Assembly: GCA_028583415.1 (NCBI GenBank)
Contig: CM053267.1
Coordinates: forward strand, 30,552,902 to 30,616,901
Reading direction: 5' to 3'
Length of the DNA: 64,000 nt
From: Protea cynaroides
Taxonomy: Eukaryota; Streptophyta; Magnoliopsida; Proteales; Proteaceae
Shown: positions 11,301 through 23,300 of the stretch, piece by piece
Layout: each line of letters opens with the position of its first letter
How positions within the stretch are numbered: the stretch's first letter is position 1
Translations under genes and position numbers: made by a program
The notes under the pieces: generated by a model
The model's input: only the letters and a program-made list of their open reading frames with translations
Told to the model about the DNA's origin: nothing
Databases searched by the model: none

Positions 11301-14300
11301 TACCAGTGCTCCTAATATATGTAGGTTTATAGGAGGTACGAGCCTGTTTAGCCATAATACAGGCTTCACATAATAACTCGTCCTAATTACATTGGTTAAA
11401 TAAAAAAGGAAATAACTGAGATAACACAACAGTGGAAAGATGCCCTAAACAACGGTGCCACTGTTGTAAAATACTGATAGTAGAGTAAAGAGAGTACGGG
11501 GTTGGTTGGGTAATGAGTGGAGGCTGATATGCTATTGGTGATGAAGGACCATTTGCAAGAAGGTAGAGGCCACCATGCATTCTACCATGTCCAATTGTCC
11601 TCCCGCTTTCCAGATCCTAAAAAACACAGAAGGGAAAAAAATAACTTTACAGTTCAAGGATTTTGTAAGACTACTAATAAAAAGTAAGTTTGTAGAAAAA
11701 TTTGGGACATGAAGCACAGACTGTAAAGTAAGATTTGGGGAGCAACGGACGGACCCCTTTTCCAAAATAGGAGAAAGAGTTTCATCTGCAACTCGGACTA
11801 TATCTTGCCCAGAGGGGGGAGAATACAAAATAAATAAAGAGGAAGAACTTGTCATGTGATCAATGGCTCCAGTATCAATGACCCATGGATGGGTGTTATT
11901 GGAAGCACATTGACCAGCATAGGATGTACCTAACTGAGCAAAGAATGAACCTGATGGCCCTAAAGCTGACTGATGACCAGTGGCGGTAGCAGTGGATAGT
12001 AGAAGATTCTTGAAGGCCTGAAGTTCTTCAGAAGTGAGCGCAGAAGATGATACAACAGTTGGAGGTCCGGGCTGTTCACAAGTTTCCGTCTGATGTGCCT
12101 GTGGAATCTTCCCAAACTTAGCTTTTTCTCTCGTCTCTTGGCTTCAAAATCTGGGGGTTTCCCATGTAACTTCCAGTAGGTGTCTTTAGTGTGGCGCTCC
12201 TTGCCACATTGAGTACAACGAATAGGTTCCTTAGGAGAAGAATAGTGTGCTGAAGGCTGTGTAGAGTGAAGCGCGGATCGTTCAACTGGTGCAACAGGCA
12301 TCATTGAGATACGTCGTAAGTCCTCATTTTGTAAAATTGCATTAGTCTGCTCCAAACTTGGGAGATGCTCACGGTTCAAAATTTATGAGCGGACGTGATC
12401 AAAGTCAGAGTTTAAACCAGCTAAGAATGTATATACTCTGAGTTTGTCCTTGGCACTTTTCATAGCAGCAGCATCCACTACGCAAGCGACTGAGAAGGTG
12501 TCATAGTAGTCTAGGTCTTGCCATAAGCTTCGGAGTTCTGAATAGTAGTCAACCACAGAAAGTTCCTTCTGTTTCAAGGACCAAATCTTGACATGTAAGT
12601 CAAATATGATGGAGTAATTTCCTCCTTGTGAGTAAGACTCCTTAGCAACAATTCAAATATGGGCAGCATCAGGTAGTAACACGTAACCCCGGCCTATCTT
12701 TGGTTCCATAGATCCAATAAGGTAGGTCATCACAATTGAATTCTCAAAGACCCATTTATTATAAAATTTATCACTTTGGTCAGATGCTGTAAGCGCACCA
12801 TTAATATATCCAAGGAGTCCTCTGGCAACAATGGCCATATAGGCTATCTTGGACCACATAAGATAATTGGTCCTATTCAATTTCACAGGATTTAAAGCAA
12901 TGGTAGTCAATTCCAATTTTGGTACCTCAGAGGAAGTAGCATCAGATAATCCAAACATGATGTAATAATAGATGCCACTAATGTAACAACTCAGATATTT
13001 CCCAGTGAAAAAAACGACACCGCAAAATTTGAGAATTCAGAATTCGATGCACTCAACAACCATGATCATGGAAAAATAGGAATTGATTCTTCCCATATCA
13101 ATTCCGTAAAAAATCCAGCAAAGAGGAATACCTGTGTCGGAATGATAATTAGAAACAAAAGTTTTGTTTTTTTTTTTTTTCAGAAGAAGGATTCCGCAAA
13201 TATGGGCTGCACTGAGATGGAAAAAAATTCCAAGAAGAGGTTGCCGCTAATGGTGCTTGGTCCAAGAGAGGCTGCTCACCACAGAGAATTAATATTTCTC
13301 ACCAAAAAAGGACAAACCGCAACAAATAAAAACCCTAAAATGGCTTGCGGCATATGCTGGCTGAGAAATCTTCCCATCTCTGTGATAAATTTAGTTTTTT
13401 TATTTTTTTTTCAAGAGGAAAAAGGGACTACAACTTTGTCAATTTATGACATCCTCTTAAATTGCAGCCCTAATAATGGGATAGGGGCTAAGAAAAAGAG
13501 GATAAAGAGGATTTACAGGATGCGGTAAAGAGAGAAGGGGTTAGATACACCTTGCGTTCAGGTTCTCTTGAGAAAGGAGCCTTATGGCTAGAAGAAGAAA
13601 GAAGGGAAGGGAGAGGTGGATTGCGGTCAGGTTCTCTCGAGAGGTGGCTCTGATACCATGTTGAATCAAAGATTGAGAATGAATGAGTGAGTTGATTTAC
13701 CTCACCCCCAAATGCCTTTATTTATAATCAACTATAATGAGATAAATAAGTAGGTAGAGTTGACCCAGCACACACATTACACATTTAACATGTGTTAAAT
13801 GTGTGTACATGAGTTGTCATTCTTATTTTCTTATCCTAAACAGATCCACTTAAATTGAACCGAACCATGAATCAGTTCATTACTTACAACAAAAACTTAA
13901 CATGGTATTAGAACTCTATGTTCCTTCATTATGGTCACCCAAAAAAGAGACCATGATCACCCAAAAGTGGGACCACATTTTGCACGTGTACTGCCACCCA
14001 AAAGAGAGGCTACACATGAGGGGGAGTGTTGGAAATAATTCCACGTTGGTTAAATTCGGAACCTTAGGTGCTTTATATATGTGAGAGTCCCTCCACTTAC
14101 TAGTTCGAACTTTTGAGTTGGAAACTTAACCATGTACTATAGTTACCTGGGTCTAAAGCCAAACTACCACTTCGGTTTTTTTTTTTTTTTTTTCAAGTTA
14201 ATGGTTCAAAAATATGTAAGCATAATCAAATTCCTGAAGTTTCTTGGTAAAATTCCAGGTTTTTGGCCTCCGAAATTGCCGTTTTGAATTTACAGAATGC

Positions 14301-17300
14301 CAAAATATTTAGGTTTTGGTGGCGTCGAAATGCCCAACGAAATTGAAATTTAGAACCTTGATCCCAACTACTTGAGACAGTGAGGCAGATCATATACTTC
14401 ATTTAAACCAATACCTCTTCCCCTTTTTTCTGTTTCCATTTTTTTTTTTAAATTAAAGTAAACAAAAGACAGTCATACCTTTTTTCTGTTTCTTTTTTTT
14501 TTTTTTTTTTTAAATAAGTAAACAAAAGACAGTCATATTCCATTGGGCTTATGAAAGTAGGATGTTTTCAAGGTTAAGATTAATGGTCACCGGAAAAAGA
14601 AAAAAAAAAGTCGGACAGCCCAGGTACATTCTACAAGATGCTTATATACAGAAAAATACAATATCTACAGCATATCAGCTCTCCCAGAGAATACAAATTC
14701 CATTATGCTGCGTCTATGATCTTTCATGGCTTTTAACTCCCTAAAAAAAATTGTACGTGAAGCAATGGCTGATGTCAAACACATCAAATGTAATGAAAGT
14801 AGAGACTTGAAAATCTTCAAAAAATAGGCTAATTGCCTAGATTCCCTCTTAAACACTCACATCATTTCCATTGTTTCAACTCAAGCCCTTTTCCCTGCCC
14901 CTTCTTCTTTTAAACCCTTCTACTTACACCATATCCATTTACTCCTCACTGGTGCAACAATTTGTACTCTTTGCAGATGACTGAACCATCTTAGTCTTTC
15001 CATCCTCTAATCACCCTCAGGTTCTACCTTAAATTCCCAAAAAGCATTTGCCTCAGATATTATCCTTTCCAGTCCTTTCTAGTCCTGACATTCATCAATC
15101 ATGCAGCTAGGGACAGACGATGAAAGAATTGTAAATTCGACATTGGCCTCTTTTGTATAGTGCACCAAGACCACATGGCCTCTCTTGAGTTGCAACAGTC
15201 CGGTGCTGCAGCTAACTCGACCCATTGAAACAACAACAGATTTAGAGGAAATCAGATTTCTTCAATACCAATGGCAGTGTGGTAAACACTGCCTGGTTTG
15301 GGAAGTCAATTAGTCCACGTAGGAGTTCTTATTCATAACTATTCTAGTGTCTTTTAGAGTCAGTCACCAGTTAGTTTACGTCACTTAAAGTGTCAAACAT
15401 TTTCCTATACTGGTTACATGAAATACAACATTTTTGCCAACCTCCTATACATGAAAGACGTTTACAAATCCTTATATCAATGAAATAGATTCTAGGTTTC
15501 CGATAAAACAATATGTATGTATACATCAGAGTTGGGCATCTTTGTATCAAGTATTTTTTGGGAACCTGAGTTCTTTAAGAAGAGGAGCTTCCTGGTCAGA
15601 AAATGTCTCCTAGATAAGCATTAATTTGACTAGGAGATTCTGTAACCATATCTTCTTGTTGTAATATGGGTACAAGGGTAGATCATCTCATAGGGATTTT
15701 TTAGTCTTTGTACTCGTTCTAGATTATTCTCCTTATGTTATAAATAAAGCTGGCATATGTTCCATTAGACACAAGTCATTACATCAACTCCAACATGGTA
15801 TCAGAGCAAAAGATTCTGAAGCCCTAAAATCGAGATTCCCCTCTCCTTCTCAATTTCAGTGCCCCTGCCCATATCCAGCTCGCCGCGACTCTCTCATCTA
15901 CCACCCCCATCCTTTCTCTTCCCTCTCTCTTCCCTCTCTCGTGGTTCCTCTCTAAATCCATTGAGAGCTTTTTCCTTTCCTTGAAGATGTCTCTCAGAAC
16001 CTAAATTAATATGGGATCTGTATCCCATGATCAAAGAGACTTACCAGTCTCACAGGATTTTTTTCATGTGCTTTTTTTTTTTTTTATCTAGAGGGACAAC
16101 CTATATGTCGATTTTTCAAGGCCAATCCCTGCTTCTTTTTTTTTTTGGTGATGCTCAGGTCAATCCCTGCTTTTTCTTCATCAAGCCAGTTTATTGATTT
16201 CTAGGGCCAAACCTAGGTCTCGACTTTCCAGAGGAATTTTTTGGCAGCGCTTTTTTTCCTCCTCCCTGCTGGTTACTTCTCTTTGTGTGGATTTTCATTT
16301 CTGACTTATCAATTGCGCCTACTGGGATGGTAAGATCGACTCCTGGAAATTTTGCTGGCAATTTTCCTTCTTTTCCGGTTTGCTTTATTAAGCTCGACAG
16401 TACCAATTATTTGATGTGATCACGCTCGTGCTACCTTTCTATCAAGTCCCGTGGTTTTTATGGGTACCTGATTGAACTACAACAAAACCTTCTACTGTGG
16501 TACTGCTCTTGTTAAATGGGATTGTGAAAACTCCCTTGTTATGACTTTTCTTGTCAATTCCATGCAGCCCCAGATAACTCGAGGATACCTCCTCCTTGAT
16601 TCCCTGCCAAAATTTGGAAGGCTGCCTAGGACATTTATTCACAGGTTGGGAATGATGCTCTCAAGTCTTCAACTCCGTAAGAAGGTGCATAAGCTGAAGC
16701 AGAAAGAGCACACTTTATCACAGTATTACTCTGAGCCATACTACCTATGGCAAGAGCTAGATTTTAATGAAGAGTTCCAACCTACTTCAACCACCAATGC
16801 TGCCAAATTCCAGAAACAGGAAGACAAGATCTGAGCTTACGATTTTTTTGCAGGACTGAATATTGAATATGATCAGCTCCTGGCTCATGTTTTGAGTTGT
16901 GACCCCTTCCCTACTCTGGAACAGTCATATGTCATGATTCAGCTTGAGGACAGCTGCCGTATAACTATGCTTCCGCAACCTGCTCCAGCCTTTCCAAAGC
17001 GATCTGCCCTTGTTTCCAGCACTCCGCCTAGCAATGATACCCCTCACTCAGGTGGCTCTTCCACTAAGGCCTTGTGAAGTGCGACTATTGTGCTAAGGAG
17101 CGTCATACTCGTGAATATTGTTGGAAACTCCATGGTAGTCCTTTTGATGGCTGTAGTCGTAGTCATGGTCGTGGCAATTCTGGCCAGCAAACCTTTCTGA
17201 GGTCTCTAGTTCCATAGAGATTGGGTCTTCTCTGTCTTTTGATGAGCTTGTTGCCTTTTGGCGTCTACTAACTAGGCTGGAGCCTCCTCAACCTGCAGCG

Positions 17301-20300
17301 GTTGCTTCTGCCTCTACTATTTCTTCTGTTGATTCCAATCTTGCTAGTTTAGGTATCCCTTTTTGTAGTCATAGTGCATTTGTTCCTTCTTCCTTGTGGA
17401 TTATCGACTCTAAGGCTTCAGATCACATGAGCGGTTCAACTAACCTTTTTTTTTAGTACATTCCCAGCATTGGTAAAGGCAAGGTCGTTTAGCCAATGAA
17501 ATCATTCCACTATTTCTGGTATGAGTTCCATTACCTATTCTCCTACTTTGTCCATTTTCTCAGTTTTGCATGAACCCAACTTTCCCACCAATTTATTGTC
17601 CATTAGTAGTATTACTTCCAATCTTAATTGCAAAGTCACATTTTTCCCTCTTATTGTTTTTCAGGATCTGGTGATAGGGGCAACAATTGGCTTTGGTAGA
17701 GTGCACAGTGATCTGTATATGCTTGATGATAGATCTTCTTCAATCTCTGGTCAGGCTCTTCAGACTTCTTCTCCATCCACATCCATTTCAGAGATACTAC
17801 AGTGGCACCCGTCGTCTGAGACATGCTCCTTTGGGCATTTTAGCTAGGCTTTTTCCTTCTTATTAGCATCGTAATTCAAGACAGTTTGAGGCACGTGTTT
17901 TAGCCAAACAAGCTCAAATCAGTTATTCTGTTTCTTAGAATAAAAGTGCCACTCCTTTTGCTTTAATTCACTCTGATATTTAGGGTCAACCCATTATCTG
18001 TCTGTCTCTGGTTTTCACTGGTTTATTACCTCCATCGATTGTTTTTCTCAGACTACTTGGATTTATTTCATGCGCAGAAAAGGGAGGTTTTTGCTTGCTG
18101 CACTTCCATCGCATGGTGCAGACGTAATTTACTGCCACTATTTAGGTTCTTCTTAATGGCCAAGAATACTTCAAGGCCTCCTTTAAGTCCTATTGCTTCT
18201 CATTGGATAATCCATCAGACTAGCTGTGTTGATACTCTGGCTGAGTTACTGAAAGGAAGAATCAACATCTTTTGGAGGTTGCTCGGTCTCTCATGTATGA
18301 GATGCATGTCCCCCTAGGTTTACTTGCTCTAAAACTCAGGATAAGGTGTGCAAACTGAAACGTGCATTATATGGGCTCAAACAGTCGCCGCGTGCTTGGT
18401 TTAGGAGGTTTCATAAAGCCATGGTTACCGCAGGCTATTCTTAAAGCAATGCTGACCACACATTGTTCATCAAATGATCAGGTAGAAAAATTGCTCTTTT
18501 GATTGTGTACGTTGATGACATTGTCATCACAGGTGATAACACTGCAGAAATTTCTTGCCTCAAAAGTTTTTTTGGGCAAGGAATTCGAAATTAAGAATCT
18601 TAGACCGCTTCGCTATTTTCTAAGCATTGAAGTTGCAAGGTCCTCCAGTGTACTTACCTATCTCAGAGACAGTACGTGCTTGATCTTCTTTCTGAAACTA
18701 GTCTGTTGGGACTTGGGATGCAAGCCAACATATACTCCCATTGATGCTAATGATTACTTGGTTAGCAAAGAAGGTGATCCCGTAGAGAAGGGATGATATC
18801 AAAGATTAATTGGGCGACTAATTTATCATTATCATACTCTCCCTGTCATTGCTTATGCGGTCAGCTTGGTTAGCCAATACATGCATGATCCTTACTCTAG
18901 TCACATAGAAGCAGTGTTGCACATCCTCTGCTATCTGAAGTCTGCCCCAGGTTGTGGAATCATGTTCTCTCCTCATGATCATCTCAGAATCAAGGCCTTT
19001 ACTGATGCAAACTAGGCAGGTTCTCCTAATGACCATAAGGTATACTATAGGTTATGGCACCTTTGTTGGTCGTAACCTTGTTACTTGGCGAGGTAAGAAG
19101 CAATCTGTTGTAGCTAGGTCCAGTGCTGAGGCAGAATTTGGTGCTATGGCTCATGGCATTTGTGAACTTTTTATGGCTTCAACATCTTCTCGTTGATTTA
19201 GCTATCCCTGTCACCCTTCCCATGAAGCTTCATCGGGACAACAAATTTACCATTAGCATTGTGATGCAATCCAACTACGAAAATCGGCCCGCATCAAAGC
19301 TCAAGCTTACAAAGCCCATTTGGCCCAAGACCAAGGTATGAGCCAAGCTACAAAAGAACCAATGAACCTGACCCTTGCTCCTTAAAACCAGCCCCTTTTT
19401 GGTGACCTTTCAAGTCTCTAGTGGAGAGTGAGGTGGTATTTTCTATTCAATGATTCTAGAGTCTTCTCTACATTGGAGCTTGCATCAAGACATTGAACCT
19501 AGCATCAAGACATTGAACCTTGAATCAAGACTTTGGAACTTGCATCAATACTCATTGGAGTAACCCCTTGCATTGGAAGAGTCTATTTTTTTTAATCTAT
19601 CATTTATTGTTTTCTATTTTGTATTTTCAGCCCTTGGATTTAAAGATATGATTGTTTTTTTATTTTCTCTATTATGCCTATAAAAGGCCACCAAAGTAAT
19701 TTGTATTGCAGAGACAATTTGAAGTGATTCTTATGAATGAAATTTGTCTCAGTGCAATCCTTGAACCTAGAAGAGTTCTCCCTTGAAACCTTGAAGAAGT
19801 TTCATTCCATCCTAGAAGAGTTGGAATTTTATTCTTCACCTACATCCTAGAAGAGTTGTAGGCCACATTTGGAGTTGATTTACATCCTAGAAGAGAAGTA
19901 AGTCATCCCACCTTCACTTCCATCAATTATATCATTTTCTTTACCTTTAAAAAAATTTCAAAATCTATTTTTGCACTTCACCTCCCTTTTGATTCCTTTG
20001 ATTTTGTATAAATCTATTCTCCTGATCCATTATTTTTCCATAAGCCGAAATCGGCCTACATCACATTGCTCATAACCCAGTTCAGCATGATCGGACAGAA
20101 CACATGGAGATTGATCGTCACTTCATCAAAGAAAAGCTGGATTATGGGTCTTATTTGTATGCCTTTTGTTCCTAGTCATGAACAAGGCTGACGTTTCTGA
20201 TGTTTTACTAAAGGTTTTAGTAAAAAGATGTTTCATCCTATTGTTTACAAGTTGGGCATGTGTGGTATTTATGCACCAACTTGAGGGGGAGTGTTATAAT

Positions 20301-23300
20301 GTGGGTACAAGGGTAAAATTGTCTCATATGGATTTTTAGTCTTTATATTCATTATAGATTGTTCTCCTCTATATTAAAATAAATCTGGCTTGTGTCCCAT
20401 TAGATACAAGTCATTACATCAATTCAACATTTGTAAAATCAATAGGTCATGGTATACAAATTTCACCAAGCATATAGCATTAATAGAAGGGTTTGAGAAG
20501 TTTACATGAGTTCCATACTCACATGTAAGCCTAGAGTGTGCGTGAACACTCGAATTAATGAAATTATTTTGAGCCAAAATCACCAGCTGACAAAATTCTA
20601 AGAAGTGCCCAGGTCAATCCATCCCTATATCCGGGGGTGTCATCTTGGTGGATCTCAGCCGGCTATAGTAGGTCCCAGGCAACTTAAGGCATGGACTGTG
20701 ACTGAATGAATACATAATCGATCTGCGGTCCCCACAACCGTGGCCGACCAATGAATAATCGGATGGTGATCAGGAGTTAGTCGACCCTACATGTCCACCA
20801 AAACCAAAAGCATTCAAAGACGGCCAAAACACCCCAAAATCGGTAAACCAGAAAATGAAAAACTATGATCAACGCAGGAAAAAGGCGGAACAGAATATCT
20901 ATACAAGATCATCAAAAGAAATTCATGACCAGAAAATCCAAGAATAGCAAAGTTCCGAAAATGAGTTGCAGACTCTGTAATCCTCGATTCGTGCAGGAGC
21001 GACATCTGAACAAACTGATCAGCAAACAAAATTCCCTGGTCTCTCCCAAATCTATATGCTCTTTTAGCGTTGCGCTGGTTGGTAATGGGTACAGACTTAC
21101 AGTGTTGGCAATGCTTTGCTACGATAGTGGTGGCTACAGCTTACAGCAGCGGTGGAGAGGGAGGGTGGCCGACGGATTCAACTTTCAAGCAAATCGATTT
21201 CGCAGTATGGTTGTTGGTGCGAAATAAGATTAAGTAAAGAAGGGGAAACTGATGGACAAATGAAAAGACAGGACAACACATATTAATAAGGGTGTTAAAA
21301 TCTATGTAATATACAAAAGGAGATGATGTGATAGTTGAGTAAATAATTTTTATTAATATATTGAAAAAGAGGAGACATGCCTGCATGGTGTTAAGATGAT
21401 AATAAATGCGAATGGTACTAGTATATGATATTACTATATTTTAATTCGGTCGAGCACCCACTGGTTCCCTACCATGGACTAGGACTGACCGATTATTAAT
21501 CGGTCCGAGGCCTAAGCCCTGCACGTTTCATAATCAGGCTGGTATGGCCACAGGTTTCATTCAGGCTTGGTCAGTCCATCCGGTGCGGGCCTGAAATTGA
21601 CACCCCTACAGCAAAAGGAAAAAGGGTTTTTCTTGTTGACACCTCGGGAAGTATTCATCTTAACTGGGCCTTTTTACACCCCAGGCTCAAAGGGAAGGTA
21701 AAATGGTAATTTAACTAGAGGGCCCTTCTTTGTCTTGTCCGACCCACTCACCATATCTGGGAATGGTAGGAATTCATCTTAACTGGGCCAGGATGGTGGT
21801 TCACTGCTTTCACCTTCTATCACATTGTACAGTGTCTCAAAAGTGAGAAGGTAAAATGGTAATGCCAACAGTTGGCAAAGAGGGTCAAACAAGTCAAATT
21901 AACAAACCCTTGCTGGACTTAATTCGGTCCAATACAAAACTGCAGAGAAAAGTAATGAAGAAACCACTTATCTTGAAATCTAACCCTTGAAACACTTGAC
22001 TTGTGGATACCTTTGGTGTTATGAAGACATATCCAAAGTTGGTGATCCGCTCTATGAGAGAGATGTGACTCCTCTTCTCTCCGACGGGACTGGTTTAGTT
22101 AGGGCTGGTCGATATGATTAATCTCTAATCCCATCCATCAAATCGCATTAATGGCGCAATAGGCATAAGAACTTAAGGAATACAGGTGATGGAAAAATTG
22201 ACAGCAGTGGGCCATAACTAACACATATTTTAGGGAAACAAAAAGGGAAAATTTGTTGTTGGACTGTTCACGAGAAGATATAGACAATGTTCACGTGAAC
22301 GGGGGAACAGGTCATGGAACAGTGTGGGTTGGGCTGGAAAATGCTGACCACACTACCTGGGCTGCACAGTATAACGATGGGAAAAACGGAAAACCCCCCC
22401 CGCCTTCCTGCGATTATTGACCTCTTCCGCCTGCTTTCTTCTACTTCTCCAACAATTTTTTTTTCCTTCTAATTTAATGCCCTGGCAACCTTCCTCTCTG
22501 CATTATCCATTCATCGCAAGGCTTCATCCACTTAGGGGGGATCTTAGGGGGAGATTTTAGGTTCAAAGTTGAGGTTTTAAGGTTTCAAGTGGAAGGAAAA
22601 TATGATTGAAGATGACCAATTCCACGGTTGACATTTCAGTTCACCAGAGAAAACTCAGGAAAAGATAAGATGATTGGCTCATCATAGTTATAAGAAATGA
22701 CCACTTGCAATATTACAGGCAATAAATGGAGGGTAAACAAAGTCAGGTTAGAATAGCAAAACTTCACCCACAGAGGTGTCATTCAGACAAAACCAATGAA
22801 GAAATACTATTACAAGAAACTGAAGAAGCTCTCAACTGAAGGAGGAAAAAAATTCCTTAACCCCAACCCAAGACATAATTTAGTGCAAACATAAGAAAGA
22901 AAGAAAAAATCATCAGAATATCTCTTGGATGATAGTCCAGACAAATATCAATCACCAAATTCAAAACTATCAATAGCAAATCTAAAAGTAGTGATCTAAC
23001 ATAAACATATAATCTATATCGACCTCTGCTTTCACAAATTCTTACATTTCCCTCAGGCCAAACCCCACAAGTAATTGTAGAAGGAACAAGTCGTCATAAG
23101 ACTCATAACTCATAAGCATGAACCTCACCCTTATCTTCCGATCTTTTGTTCTTTCACATTAGTTACCATTCACCAGCACTATTAATGTTGCAGCTTCCTA
23201 CTTAAAAGTTTAAGCTCGTAGTGGGGATACCTCCCATGTGTACAGGCCCAACTCCAAGGTCCCGGTTAACCAATGTGGGACTATTCTCCACACTCCCCCT

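Larger units (their letters stand above)
8269..13891 (-). mobile_element. complete Ty1/copia element copia-2, inserted in the TRIM LTR
   Basis: Both LTRs are present, 13659-13891 (5') and 8269-8561 (3'), each TG...CA. The target duplication AAAAC is exact (8264-8268 and 13892-13896). The primer-binding site (TGGTATCAGAGC on the minus strand) abuts the 5' LTR at 13647-13658 and the polypurine tract abuts the 3' LTR at 8562-8574. Internal order on the minus strand is gag, PR, IN, RT, RNase H with several frameshifts, so it is non-autonomous. The total is 5,623 bp, within FLY1-like intron 4 and in the same direction as that gene. Confidence 0.95.
8174..14132 (+). mobile_element. TRIM-1, miniature LTR retrotransposon split by copia-2
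   Basis: The left LTR is 8174-8268 plus 13892-13902 (TGTTGGGAATAATCCCACAT ... AACTTAACA). It is followed by TGGTATTAGAAC (13903-13914), matching the initiator tRNA-Met binding site with one change. A 124-bp internal part ends in the polypurine tract CATGAGGGGGAG, and the right LTR is 14027-14132 (TGTTGGAAATAATTCCACGT ... ACTTAACCA). Without the copia insertion the element is about 330 bp with LTRs of about 101 and 106 bp and no coding capacity, which defines a TRIM. A TGTA lies on both outer flanks (8170-8173 and 14133-14136), a possible short target duplication. Confidence 0.85.
15657..20429 (+). mobile_element. Ty1/copia element copia-3, strongly decayed
   Basis: Short LTRs lie at 15657-15795 and 20292-20429 (TGTTGTAATATGGGTACAAG / TGTTATAATGTGGGTACAAG). 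The primer-binding site TGGTATCAGAGC is at 15796-15807 and the polypurine tract TTGAGGGGGAG is before 20292. The coding part is scrambled: the end of integrase and start of RT are deleted (junction near 18317-18336) and a solo LTR interrupts RNase H. No target duplication is clear at the outer ends. It lies in intron 4 of the FLY1-like gene, on the opposite strand. Confidence 0.9.

Noticed and set aside
15652..20434. Target duplication for copia-3
   Set aside because: CTTCT and TTTGT do not match; the flanks have decayed or were rearranged.
20865..21227. 120-aa plus-strand ORF
   Set aside because: No recognisable domain, lies within intron 4, and has no supporting codon or splice pattern.
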